Below are positions 34,833-46,200 of a stretch of 64,000 bases of DNA, piece by piece; position 1 is the first letter of the stretch; each line of letters starts with the position of its first letter. Under the pieces are notes generated by a model that was not told the origin of the DNA, ran no database searches, and saw nothing but the letters and a program-made list of their open reading frames with translations. Position numbers and translations under genes: made by a program. Source of the stretch: Linepithema humile (taxonomy: Eukaryota; Arthropoda; Insecta; Hymenoptera; Formicidae); contig NC_090133.1 in NCBI RefSeq assembly GCF_040581485.1, positions 7,254,001 through 7,318,000 on the forward strand, given 5' to 3'.

Positions 34833-36330
34833 CTGTGATAAAAGTAGGACGAATTTCCGATTACTTTCGCCGCGCGCGTCCGAACCGCAAAAGTCCTTTA
34901 TTAATCCTTCCGCTCTATCAAGATTTTTTGTAACTTTTAATTAAAGATTACGAAACCCGTTATATAATTCTGATCTAAAGTAATTTAATTACCTTCGACA
35001 GTAGAATCAAGAGCTCTTTTCAGCAACTCGTAACTGCGTACGGAAAAAGTAGCCAAGTGTTAAGCGTTAACTTAATTAAATTGGAATGTTAAAAATTCAT
35101 TCGCGATTCAATCATTAAATTTCCGGAATAATAAAATATTAAGTTTACTGTTTTTGCGATGGATATATAGGTGTACGCGCGGCTGCACGCCGCCTGCTGT
35201 AATTGATTATTCCGTACAATGCCGCGCTGCAGCGTAGTATCCGAATTCATGTGAAATTACATCCCTCGATTTTCGCGTTTACATCCGTGTCCAAATTAAA
35301 CTTTAATCACGCCCTCGCGAAAATGTAAGAAAACGCCGCAGTTATCTTATCTCTCGCGTCGCTCATCCTATCGCACGCGATGCAAAAGCGAGATTCGGGG
35401 ATGGACGACGGTGTGCGGTCGTTACTCATACAATAACGGCATTGGTAATTAGTTACGTTTTACGTGGAATGTGTGCGGTCTCACGTGGCGAGAGGGGGAG
35501 AGAAAGCGGGCCGTGCGCTGTATCGGTTTATCGTATGTATGGGAATGCGTGTGCGGGATGGGGACCGGGAGCAAAGGGAATTTCCAGCAGACCGCCGGAT
35601 CGATTGGCTCGAAATTGGAAAAGAATATTAGGTTTCTGATTGAAACGACTCTTCCGAAAATTTCGTCATCCCCGGGCCGTGTCGTCCGCGTTGCGCTTTT
35701 GTTTGTAAGCGCGAAGAGGGTTCTCGTTCCAACTCGCTGTCGCCGATATCGTCGCCTGGCGTCGATATCACCCGTCCGTTGCCGATCGTGCGATTGTTTT
35801 AACGCTCCATTGAGAGCCGATTAATTACCACCCGGGTGGATTTTTAAATATTTACGAAAGTATCCGGCCGAGTGCCGGCTTGGTCCGATACACGCTCGGC
35901 GACCGTCAATATTTGCGCGACCTGTACCGACGGTCGCGTCGGTGAAATATGAATGGTCGAAATTTTAAATAACATTGTGCAATATCTGCGGCCGCGCGCA
36001 CGCACGCACGCATCTATGCACTCGTGTATCTATATACGCACGCACGCACACAAACGGCAAGGGAGCAAGAGAGAAAGAGGGAGAGAGAGAGAGAGAGGGG
36101 GAGAGAAAGAAAGAGGGCAGCCGCGCGACGCGGCACAACCCGTGCGAATATTTCCAAATAAATCCGCACAACGGCACCCGGCCGGGCCGCGACTGCGAAT
36201 ATTTAATGTTTGTGCGGACCAAAAATTCGAGGGTCTCGCGTTGCACGAGCCGGAGCTCGCGAGCCACCGGAACACGTTGCAACTGCGAGATACCCCGGGA
36301 TGATCGGTATGCATTATTCGCTGGGAGCGG
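34833..36330. other. AT-rich spacer then CpG-rich block with GA tract
   Basis: AT-rich to 35170, then CpG-rich. GA tract at 36076-36115. Frames around it are E/R/K or S/L artefacts. Confidence 0.5.
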
Positions 36331-36957
36331 TCCGGAATTATCCGAAAGGTTACAATTACAAGATATCCAGCCTCTCGTCGTTAACATAATTACATCGCGA
36401 AAAAGCGCATCAAACGTTTTTTTTCTCAGCGAGCCGCGGCATAGATTCAATGATAGAAAGTTATTTCAGACACGAAAGTTATTTTAGTCTCGAAAAATTT
36501 CTGCATAATTCATTCAGGGATTGAGAACCGTATAATTGCGATTGAATTCATTCCTCGATGATATAGAAACGGGAAAACTTCGTGCCAATTGTTGCATTTC
36601 CATTGTAATTTTATTCCAACTCCATATCATCAAAATCTAAATTAATCGGAATTTATATTTCAGTTCCTCATAAGAGCATACAAAATGCATTTCAAGAACT
36701 TTCCACTTTTGCATCCGTTATGTATCACAGCTCTATTTTGTGCAAATATCATGATGTGATATCTATGCGCGCCGATATATCTAGTCTGAGTTTCGCTATT
36801 AAATTTCGCTAATTCACTGTGACAGTTTCGTGTTCCTTTACATTCGTAACTTGTCGTTATAATTATCTAATTTTAGTTATCCAATTCACACATGTGTGTT
36901 GTCTACTATTGTACAATTAAATATATTCTTTCGGTGAGTTCTGGATCTACGGTAAAA
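36331..36957. other. AT-rich spacer
   Basis: Includes an acceptor-like TTATATTTCAG near 36662 and a GTGAGTTCT donor-like word near 36934. No exon defined. Confidence 0.45.
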
Positions 36958-37113
36958 ATGATCTTCCTGTGTGTACTATTTTTTATTATGTCCATCAATG
37001 GGTATTACACAAGAGAGGAACGTATTTGGCGAATATGTGGCGAACGACGAATTGCGATACGGACTGCGCGGCGGTACGGCCGAGGCCTGCATCGGCCGTT
37101 CAACCAGCCGTGA
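36958..37113 (+). CDS. Possible small secreted Arg-rich peptide
   Basis: An ATG in an AAAAATG context opens a 51-codon frame ending in TGA. The first 15 residues (MIFLCVLFFIMSING) have the shape of a signal peptide: a hydrophobic core, then a small polar end. The remainder, beginning YYTREERIWRICGE, is strongly basic with dibasic RR pairs and a YGRG motif, which is reminiscent of processed peptides. There is only one Cys in the mature part, so no disulfide fold. No homologue is recognised and the hydrophobic start may simply be T-rich DNA. The same frame extends 22 codons further upstream. Confidence 0.12.
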   Translation: MIFLCVLFFIMSINGYYTREERIWRICGERRIAIRTARRYGRGLHRPFNQP

Positions 37114-37690
37114 CGATATCTCAAAGTCCCTTTAGGGCGGCCCATGTCTCGGACAGAGCGAACGGGGGCCGATTCCATGGCGATGAATCGCTACCTGTGA
37201 TTATCGGCGCGTGGCCGTGTTCCCGCGTAGCCGAGGCCCAATTCCGCACAAGTCCACAATCAGCCGAGGCCGGCGATACGCAACCCGCGTTGTGTATCAC
37301 CTATCTCGTGCTCGCGAGTGTGTGCGCTACGGCGCTACGCCGTACATAAGATACACGCGCGCACGAGCGAGGCGAGCGGGCGAGAGTCTCGGCGAAGACG
37401 ACGCGACAGCGAAGATGTGTAACATACGCAATGCACTTGTGTGGTGGTCGCCACCATTGTGACGGTGCGGCTATAACCGCGCTCAGCTGTATGCGTCTAT
37501 GTGAATGCGGTTTGTCGTGGCCGCGCGGGTACGCGTGTGAGCGCGCGGCGTCTGTATGCATGTACTTGCGTTCGTATCTAGCGCTGTGCCCACTGGCGTA
37601 GGTTGCGTCCATTTTGATACCATACCTCGGTTCTATGTACCAGATGTATGTAAACGACGTACATGGGACACATAGGGAGCGCGTATGTAC

Positions 37691-37730
37691 GAGCGAGCGA
37701 GCGAGCGAGCGAGCGAGCGAGCGAGTGAGC
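37691..37730. repeat. (GAGC)n tetranucleotide array
   Basis: About ten units with one G-to-T change near the end. Confidence 0.95.
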
Positions 37731-37807
37731 GCGGCTACGTACGTAGATAGGGTCGACCGGTAGAGTGGTTAGAGGGTTCGGCGGGATGGAGGTCGACGAG
37801 AGAGCGC

Positions 37808-37862
37808 GGGGGGGCGGGGGGAGGGGGGCGGAAGGGGGATGGGAGGGAGGGGTGGGATGGGG
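37808..37862 (+). other. Strong G-quadruplex-capable tract
   Basis: Eight or more runs of G3-G7 separated by one or two bases; the densest G-run cluster of the window. Confidence 0.7.
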
Positions 37863-38254
37863 ATGAGGGTGGCGTAGGTCGGAGGTGGGTCGAGAGGGTA
37901 AAATAGAGGGGAAGGTGGTGAACGTTCCGCAAGGGTGGGTAGAGGTGTGGTTGCTTTAGAGGTGCGTTGAACCCAACCAACGCAGGTAGGTTGACATCAG
38001 CGTGCCTTGTTCCATTGAAACGTGCGAAATCCATGCGGAATCCACACCCCCGGCCTCGCGGCCGTGTCACCCGCGCCTCCATCTGCCACCCTCTTTGCCC
38101 CCCGGATCAGTCCCCCCGCGCTCGTTGGGTGGATTGGGTGGCGGGCCCGAGGGATGAAAGCGCAGGGGCGGGGAGGCGGTGGGTGGATTTCCGCGATGCG
38201 AGGCTGATTTTATGGTAGAGAGGAATACCCGGTGCGCGTATCGCACGATTCTCG

Positions 38255-38340
38255 GTCCCTCTCTCTCACTTTCTCTCTCTTTCTCTCTCTCTCTATCTCT
38301 CTCCCTTTCTCTCTTTTTCTTTCTTTCTCTTTTCCTCTGT
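38255..38340. repeat. CT/CTTT pyrimidine tract
   Basis: Imperfect CT repeats with TTT interruptions. Confidence 0.9.
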
Positions 38341-38740
38341 ATCTTGCCCTCTGAATCGGCGGCGGCGGAGTCTTGATGAAAAAAGGTTGGTCACGCGGTA
38401 GATGTAAAATCGACAAGACCAGGTCGCACCGCCACAGAAAACGGAGTGACCTTTGTCTGCAGAGAGAGAGATTGGCAAGCAGCAGTAGTACCGTGAGCGA
38501 GCCGAGTGCACGTACCGTTACCACACGACGCGGATGCATTAGGCTTGTTTCCGCAAAAGGTGCTGATAACTATTTATGTCCGTCGCGTGTGCGGCTTACG
38601 AGCCTTGCCTCCGCGCGGTTATTCGGTGCCCATGCGCGTGCTTTGTCGTTCATAGCTTTTTGCGGTAACAATTTCTACGATCAGACCAGAAATGTTGTGC
38701 CATGGCCTCGCTTTGTCCCGTTACATGTTGTGTAATAGTA

Positions 38741-39240
38741 AAAGAAATATTTTGAAAAAAGTTCGAACTGTGACTTTTTTTCCCCAGCTATTTAAGTAAA
38801 AAATTCTCTAAATGTATGTATATTCGAGATGAGTTTTGAATCACAAGTAGTTAAGAAGATACTCTCGTACTCGCGACACTCCAATTAACCTAGGAGAAAA
38901 CTTAATTACACACAATTGTGATGTACGGTAATTTTACGCTTGTATGCAAAAATTAAATATACAAAGTGTGTGAAGAGCGTTACATATTTGGTCGGATGTA
39001 TAGATCTTTCGGCAAGTTTAAAATCCATTTTTTTCGACAAATATTTGATTACAACGCATATCGCGTTTTGCAGCTCCGTGATTTTCTCTCATATCTTTTA
39101 TCATCACACATCATAATTATAAAATTCTATTAAACCAAAGATTCACTCAAGATGAAGTCAGTATATTCTTATTTGCCGTATTTATATAATCGAATAAAAA
39201 TTGTGCGATGCATCGCAGACACCCTATACATTGACAAGCA
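38741..39240. other. AT-rich spacer
   Basis: Nothing recognised. Confidence 0.55.
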
Positions 39241-39294
39241 TTAAAGATCCACGATCAATACTTCCGCCTGGCTATCTCCTAAAACCGTGAGAGT

Positions 39295-39317
39295 CCGGAC
39301 TTAGCTCGTAAGTCCGG
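39295..39317. other. Perfect 9-bp hairpin before an ATG
   Basis: Arms CCGGACTTA and TAAGTCCGG flank the 5-nt loop GCTCG. An ATG with a 148-codon frame begins two bases after the hairpin. It lies 240 bases outside any simple repeat, so it is not a microsatellite artefact. Function unknown. Confidence 0.6.
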
Positions 39318-39318
39318 C

Positions 39319-39857
39319 ATGTCTTCTATTATACTGGTATCAACGGTCGATTCGCGTACCGCTCACGTGTGTCCGACTTTTCCCTCGGCGCACGGAAAAT
39401 CGAGACGCGCGAACTTTCTCCCCTCGTCGCGCGTTTACCGCTTTTGCGAGTATTTCCTCCGTGTACGTGTCACGTGGATCACGATGAATTCGAGCCGCTT
39501 CATCCACACTGCCAGCATCTGGCAGAATTCGCAGAACGTAAGATCATACATTTTTCGTTTAATCACTATCGGGGAAAGCGCAGCTCGTTCGGTCGTAACT
39601 ATCCGCGGGCGCTCGTCAACGGATTTTTCAATGTTTTTTCGCTTGTGCATCTCATGGCAAATTTCAAGCGTCCCAAACGCATCTCGCGGGCATCGAGCGA
39701 GATTCGCAGGACGTGGCTGGCTGGTTGCGACGAAAGGCAGAAAATGTTGGCTCATTTTCCCATAATTCTCCGCGCTCGCTCGCCGGCGCGCGCGTTTGCC
39801 CGCTGGTTCCGCATTCGCATCGGAGTGCGTAATTCAGCTGTACCTAACGCTGGTTAA
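39319..39857 (+). other. Two overlapping unassigned open frames
   Basis: One frame begins at an ATG at 39319 (MSSIILVSTVDSRTAHVC) and runs 148 codons to about 39765. A second + frame is open from 39369 to 39857 (162 codons, no early ATG), and a 106-codon frame lies antisense. None is low complexity. The block is CpG-rich but repeat-free, unlike most GC-rich blocks here. Three long overlapping frames usually reflect stop-poor composition rather than coding, but the block deserves a homology search as a possible exon or transposon relic. No family recognised. Confidence 0.15.
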
Positions 39858-39870
39858 GGGTGGCTCCGGG

Positions 39871-39893
39871 CGGTCGGTCGGTCGGTCGGTCGG
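39871..39893. repeat. (GGTC)n tetranucleotide array
   Basis: Five perfect units followed by GGTG. Confidence 0.93.
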
Positions 39894-40580
39894 TGGGTGG
39901 GCGGCGATGGGTCGGCTGCGAGAGTATGGGTAGAGGTGGACAGGCATTGGGGGGTGGGTGTACGGGGTGGTCGACGGGCTGGTTGGTTGCTAGTGCGGGG
40001 GTGGACGGGTGGGTGGATAGAGACTCGGGGGAACGGCCGCGGGGTCGGTGGGAAGAGGTGGCTCGGTTGTTTGTGTGTCAGCCGCGTTGGGACCCTCTAC
40101 CCATCCTCCCCCATTCCTCGCTACCTCGGCCACCGTACCCGCCTGTCCCGCGCTTCTCCCGCTCAACTACCCCCGCAGAACGCTCCGCACAGGGACGACG
40201 TCTGCGGATGTGTTTGCGGGGTTTCGTGTGTGTGTGTGTATGTGCGCGCACATCTGTGTGTAAGTGGAAAGCGCGAGCGAGTACTCCTATATACGTCGCG
40301 CCTATGTATTACACCTTACAAACATCACCTCCATGTACTCGGGGCTACCCTATGTGCCGGATATGTAGCTAATACATAGAGAATATTGTACCTCTCTCCC
40401 CCGCTCTCTCTCTCTCCCGCCCCCCTTTAACCGCTCGCTCTCTAGCTCACGGTCCCCTCTGACACACGCACGACGAGGGTCGGTGCGATTTCGCACGCGT
40501 GTGTATGCGCACGCGGGTCTATACGTACTCGGAGAGACAGGGTGAGAGGGAGAGCGAGAGAGAAAGAGAAAGGGTAGTAT

Positions 40581-40583
<3 letters not shown>

Positions 40584-40632
<49 letters not shown>
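40584..40632. repeat. (CT)n microsatellite
   Basis: Twenty-four perfect units; the longest perfect CT array of the window. Confidence 0.97.
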
Positions 40633-40636
<4 letters not shown>

Positions 40637-40970
40637 TCTGTCTTACACGTTAGTTTCTGTAGGGGGTGGCTTGGCAAGGTGGGGCTCTGCTAGCAAGTAG
40701 GGACGTATACACGGAATACCCGCTTTACGGAGACAGGTATTCTCCGAGACATGCACACGGTATTGGGTACCAGTTGCGTAAGTACGTGCGGAACAGGCCG
40801 TCCCAGGGGGACGGCACGAAGGGGGTGGTGAGTAGTCGCGCATATGTTCGCCTGAGCGCTTTGGCCGGCCACACGCGTTCCTACGCATGTAGGTTTTAGG
40901 GGATAATTGAGGACGTGAGACATACACACGCGGCGATCGATGCGTTTTGCGCTCTAGGTGTATGTTTAAT

Positions 40971-42200
40971 CTTGCGGTTAATTGAGATTAATCACCTAAT
41001 AATTGCCCATTAATGAAAACTTTACCTTTAATCTTCTAGAATATGCCAAAAGTAATTTTATTCGCAAATATTTGCAGAATCTTAATAACTATTGTATTGT
41101 ATATAGTATAAAAACAGATATCTGTTTAATGCTCTTTTGTTTGCTTACATTCCTATTGAGATTCCTACACACTTATCAATTGTAAACGTAAAAAGATCAA
41201 TATTTGTTCTAAACTATTGATTTCTTTCATAAGCTGATAATTTTCTTCAAATCGTCGATACAGTTTATCTATTTACTGCATTTAAAAAAAATAAAATTTA
41301 TGTTGTTTAAATTGATAAAGTTTTCATGAAAAACTTCTATTTCTGAGTACACTACTTGGTTGGTTAAACTACGTAGGCTTAGAATGGTTAAGAACGTCAA
41401 GCGTATCGATGCATCGATCGTATGTATCCTAAGCTAAGTACGTGTTTAACATTATAGCCGTTTGAATTAATTGTTCATTAATTGATCGCTAATTCCTTTC
41501 GCGCAGCGGCTGCGTCGAAAGACCGTTGGAACATTGCAGGTATTCTGCATGGAATTAACGAACTGAAATTCGAAGCGATACGAAACGCACGAACGAAACG
41601 CAAATTCTGCCGGACGATTTAAAAATATCGCCCCGATTGTGTGCGAATTAATTGTTTCAGTGACAAAGGGATACAAAACAAAATACCGGCTTATTAATGA
41701 ATCGCTCGAATACGCGGACAAAGCGCGGAAGGAAATAAATGGACTAATCGCTCGAGTGCGCAATTATGTAAAGAATTGTATTTCTGCGTCGTAGTATGTT
41801 CATATACGTAGGGAATCTATAAGTCACGAATACCGATAATCGACAACTACGAGAAGTCCAATGTGCAATACAAAATCAAAGTGTCGATATCTTGAAGTGA
41901 GGACAATCAATTTTGTTCAGAAGTTAGAAGTTACAAGAGCAAATATACACACATGTAACGTTTCTTTTTATCATTTTAATTCCAAATCGTAGGAAATTAA
42001 AAAGTTTTATGATACTAAAGCAAAAGAAATTAGCCAAATAACAATAAAATAAACGCGTGCCATCGTTTATCAAAGAGTTAAAGAGTTCTTATCAATCAAT
42101 AAACATTTTTTGCGATTCCATTAATCGATGTATTTATTAACGCGCAATTGAAATTACATTATGAGAAACGCGCGAAAAATTCAACCCTCAAATAAAATTA
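40971..42200. other. AT-rich spacer
   Basis: AT-rich with one mixed part (41460-41760). Contains the 14-bp palindrome ATCGATGCATCGAT at 41405-41418. Frames are short and I/L/F/N-rich. Confidence 0.5.
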
Positions 42201-43095
42201 CCTCGCAAACGGAACGAAGGCACAGCGAACGATGAGAGACTAACCATCGAAATAAACGCCACTTGGGAGAATTGGGTGAGTTATACCGCTATGTGCCGTT
42301 GCGTCTGTATACAGTCAGACTTATTTCTCGGCTGGAGGATGCACGGCAAGAGGAAAGGGGAGCATCCGCGCGCGACGCGAGACCGTTACGGAGAATGTGC
42401 TCGCTAAAATATTCGCGCAACTAACTTGCCGTGCTCGCGATGGACAGTTACATCCACTTGTGCGTCAGTGGACTACTGCGAGGAGGGGGATAAGATGCGA
42501 CAGAGAGATAAAAATAAAAGAAATGATCGTTCGGCTGGTTATACCATGTCTTTAATTATTTCATCAGTTATGTATTTTACTAAGTATCGTACGAGAAGCG
42601 AGAGGCCGGAACGTCAACGGCAGAAGGAAGGTCGAGAACGAGGAACGAAAAGGAGACAGGACGGCGGGAAAGGAGGCAGAGAAGTGGAATGGGGAATGTG
42701 AAGCGGGCGGAAGACGGGCGCGCGGGGAAGCGAGGCAAGACACTCTTCCCTCTGAAAGGTGGAAGGCATTTCAGCCCGAGAGCACGTTGGCTCAGCTGTG
42801 TTTTCTGTTCGGGGGTGGTTGTGGCGTAGCAGGCAGGGCTGGTGCGCGCTGAAGGGATGGGTCGAAAGGGGGGCACAGAGTGTGGGTGGTTGGTAGTAGC
42901 GTAGTCGAGGGAGAGAGAGTGGGTGGCGGATGGGATGGTTGGGTTAGGTGGATGGCTGGCAGGCAGGCAGGCAGGCAGGCAGGCAGGCAAGCAGGTAGGC
43001 AGGCAGGCAGGCAGGCAGGCAGGTAGGCAGGCAGGCAGGCAGGCAGGCAAGCAAGCAAGCAAGCAAGCAGGCAGGCAGGCAGGCAGGCAGGCAGC

Positions 43096-43131
<36 letters not shown>

Positions 43132-43920
43132 CACGCAAGGGTACGTCGAGCTACTGCTAGGGGGTGGCGGGTAGATGGGTGGCTAGAGAGCGAGTGGGCG
43201 AGGGAGCGGTAAAGAGGCGGGGGGAGGGAGGGTCGGGCGAGGGTGGCGGGTTGCTGGGCTGCTTTGAACTAAGCCGTGCTGGAGGTGGAGTACACTCGGT
43301 GGTTGGCGAAGGGCAAAAGGGGACAGGAGAGGCTGGATGGTTGGTTGGCACGGGGGCAGAAGGGCGGCTGGGAGGGCGAGGGGGCGGGAGTAGGGGGAAG
43401 GGTGAGTAGGGTGGTTGAACATCGGGGTCCGCTCGTGGTGCGGGACGGCAAAGGTAGGGTGGATATGGGGTGGTAGTCCTGGACACCGCAGCCAACCTAA
43501 CTACAACGTGGCTACTATCCACTGTTCTAAATAATTCCGTGGTACGATTGCTGCGGGCTTCGGTTGCCTCCACCTGCCCGGTAAATCCGAGATCTACGTA
43601 CTCCGCGCGGGGCTCCAAGAGGACGGCGAAGGGCGAAACAAGAAAAAAAGGAAGAGGAGGAAAATATAAAAACGTGCGGAGCGCAGCGAAACTCTGACGA
43701 CGACAGAGTTACGCCCGAAACGGTTTTTAACTATTGGGATCTACAGAGTTCGCGCGGATTACTTGGTACAGAGGGGTAGCGCCGCCGCGACAGCGGGAGT
43801 GAGGGAGTGTACTTTGCATCAGCGGGCGCGTGAGAAGAATGATGAGAGAGTTTATGCGAGGCTTAATCTTTTTAATGTCGAAACTTGAGGGAGTTGTCGC
43901 TGGATGTCGCGAAATTATTA
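42201..43920. other. Large G-skewed GC-rich block around the GGCA array
   Basis: Purine-rich + strand from 42600 to 43460 with the long GGCA array in the middle. A donor TTGG|GTGAGTTAT at 42275/42276 has no acceptor. All long frames (up to 184 codons) are produced by the array (ACLP or GRQA periodicity) and its G-rich flanks. Confidence 0.6.
42958..43132. repeat. 175-bp (GGCA)n array with internal AGCA cluster
   Basis: About 43 tetranucleotide units. Two GGTA units interrupt it about 28 bases apart, a block of six AGCA units sits at 43047-43070, and one GCCA unit lies near 43093. Because 4 and 3 share no factor, every frame is open and repeats with a 12-nt (four-residue) period. The clustering of AGCA units and the repeated GGTA interruption suggest unit conversion or segmental duplication within the array. 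Confidence 0.98.
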
Positions 43921-44949
43921 AAGCAGTTTGATATTAGAACTTTGTGTCGGCATAAAAATTAATACATATTGATATATATACATATATATATTACAGATAT
44001 AATTGTTAAATGTATTATATTATTGATATGTAATTTTATGAAAATGGAGCAAGCTTTTACGATATATGTTACTTGCCTTGTTTGTTTTCCTAACGCTTTA
44101 CATTAACATTAAGCTCAAAAGATAATACGAATAATATTATAGCTAATGCATAATCTTTATTTCAGTGATTTATATGTATAAACTTGATTACAAAATAATC
44201 GTAAATATTAAAAATATAATGAAATAATTTCTGTTACCGTCATGGAACTTACTTACGCGTGATTGCGTCGTGCTAATCGCTACGCTAAAGAACTATAATA
44301 GAAATAACGGTAACACCACCAGCACAAAAAAGACTCGATATACTTGTTGCAAAAATCCTCGGAGCACCTATTGACCTGCGACGCGCGCGCAAAGTCCTTT
44401 GCGGAGCGCGGTGCGAAAGGAAAAATCCGGTCGGTGTGTCTATATGGAGGAGGCGCGCGGTGTATCTCCGCGTAATAAACGAATCGTAGAGGACTATTAT
44501 GCGCGTATACAAAGCCGCCGGGGGTGCACTCGTACGTGCACAAAGAATGGAACAAACAATTTCGCCAACTTTACACGGTCGCACACGTACGACCGCACTG
44601 CGCGGTAACATCTGTATGTATGTGTACGAGCGCGAAGTTACTGCAACGGCAGGGATGGCCGGGGTAACGTATGTAACATTCGCAAGCGTAGTTGGCGTAC
44701 GTCTGTGTGCGCGCGTCCCTTACACCAACGAGGACTATGTACGGCTGCAGACAGCCTCGGTCCAGAGGATATTTCGCAGAAGGGTCGTCGTCGGTCCAGG
44801 TCGAATCCAGAGGGTTGCTCGTTCTCTCAACCCTCCGGATCCCTCAGCTCCTTTCCTCTGCCCTCCCCCGTTCTCTTTCTCCCCCCCCCTCCCCCCATCC
44901 CTTGGTTGGGGTCGAAGGCGAAAGCTTCTCCTTTGCTCCACCTTCGCAG
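43921..44949. other. AT-rich spacer, then CpG-rich block
   Basis: AT-rich to about 44250, then CpG-rich, turning C-rich at 44820-44900. Open frames overlap in several phases. The C/T-rich end supplies the polypyrimidine tract of the next entry. Confidence 0.45.
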
Positions 44950-45020
44950 GGAACGACCCTGCAACTCGAATGAGACCCTCCCGTGTTCCCGTTTATCCTG
45001 GTTCCCGTCTCAGGCGAGAG
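44950..45020 (+). other. Candidate 71-bp exon
   Basis: Left edge: a pyrimidine-rich tract ending TTTGCTCCACCTTCGCAG (AG at 44948-44949). Right edge: GGCGAGAG|GTAAGA, a consensus donor. Two frames are open through the exon; one reads GNDPATRMRPSRVPVYPG. The block to the left is CpG-rich and C-skewed. Internal exon or UTR exon are both possible. No homologous family recognised. Confidence 0.27.
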
Positions 45021-46200
45021 GTAAGACCCTATTCCAAACGCGTACAAGGAGCGAGCCCGGCGGAGAAGCTCCGTTGCCCGGGGAAGATTCTCCGAAATAA
45101 GATGTTCTTAATTCAGTAGCAGTATTGCTTAAGGCACCGAAAACAGTAGCACTATACGGTTGGAATAATCATGACACTCGATCACGCTATAAATATAAAA
45201 ATTATATATTCTTAACCGGATTCGACAATTCTGAAATAAACTTTGGATTAATATGTAACTGCAATAACATTATAGTTTGCCTCAGATATTAAAGATCAAA
45301 AAGCATCGGTAAAATTCAATATTACTTTTCGCATTAACATTATTGTACAAATATCCAAAATTTCAATTGTTGAAGTTGTTATTTGTATATATAAAACAGA
45401 TAAGTCCACGTCTTTAGTATTTTTACTACTTTGAGAGCCGTGCGCGATTCTACCCAACTATTGCAGAAATAGATCGCCATGCTGGCAATCAATACGACGT
45501 CAGTCGCGAACGCCACTGAATGGACCAGGATACGCTAGGACGAAGGTAGAACGACGAACTAGGACGGGCTCCGGAAATTTAATGATATCCTCCCGAAAGG
45601 TTCGTAGCCATCGCTATCTTCGTAGCCCGGGTATCTTCCGCCGACAATTTCTTCTCGCAAAGCCCTCCCTTGCCTTTGCCGTCAGTTTCCACCGGAGGCG
45701 GAAAGTACCTATCTTCAAGTCTGCAAGTCCAAATACTCACTCGCTAACCATTCTACGACGCGCCTACCAATCCTATACGTACACTATTACGTTGATGTGA
45801 GTGTGGGCGCGCGCGCGCGCACGCGTTCGTGTTGAGTGCCTCTACTTATAACAGCCGTATGGTCGCAGATACTTCTAGTAACCCTCTATTAGTATCTCGT
45901 GCCTGCAGCGCTTCTTTGTATACGAAGTGCTTTTACTTTTGTGTAAGGTAAAGCGCGCGACGCGCATTTTTCTATTCAACGGGATATGTAATTTTCGAAT
46001 ATCGTTTCTATCGCGCTCGCGTATCGCTACAAACATTTCTCTCACTTGACGCAATAACTCCAAAAGGCAATAACTCCAAACTCCTTTTTTCGAGAGTGAT
46101 AGAAAGAGAGAGGAAGAGAGAAAGAGAGAAAAAGCCTGTTTGCAACCGTCAAGCCTTCCTGAAAAATCCAATTACCCTTTTATTTACAACATGCATCTGT
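45021..46200. other. AT-rich then mixed sequence
   Basis: AT-rich at 45110-45420. Mixed and CpG-containing after that, with a (GC)n tract. A 14-bp unit GCAATAACTCCAAA occurs twice at 46051-46064 and 46067-46080. A short GA tract lies at 46100-46130. Confidence 0.45.
45807..45822. repeat. (GC)n alternation
   Basis: Eight GC units followed by AC; potential Z-DNA. Confidence 0.9.

Larger units (their letters stand above)
37114..38740. other. CpG-rich block with GAGC array, G-runs and CT tract
   Basis: The sequence goes from CpG-rich with no repeat, to a GAGC array, to a G-rich stretch (37770-37930), to C-rich (38040-38110), to a CT tract (38255-38340). This is another purine-to-pyrimidine couplet. 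Frames are skew-derived. Confidence 0.6.
39858..40970. other. G-rich to C-rich block with CT microsatellite
   Basis: G-skewed with GGTC/GGGT units to 40060, C-skewed at 40080-40160 and 40385-40440, then a long CT array followed by CpG-rich sequence. GC|GTAAGT at 40787/40788 (+) is a weak donor. Frames are W/G/R or P/S artefacts. Confidence 0.55.

Noticed and set aside
42580..43174. Long frames of ACLP or GRQA repeats
   Set aside because: They are direct translations of the GGCA tetranucleotide array, which is open in all six frames.
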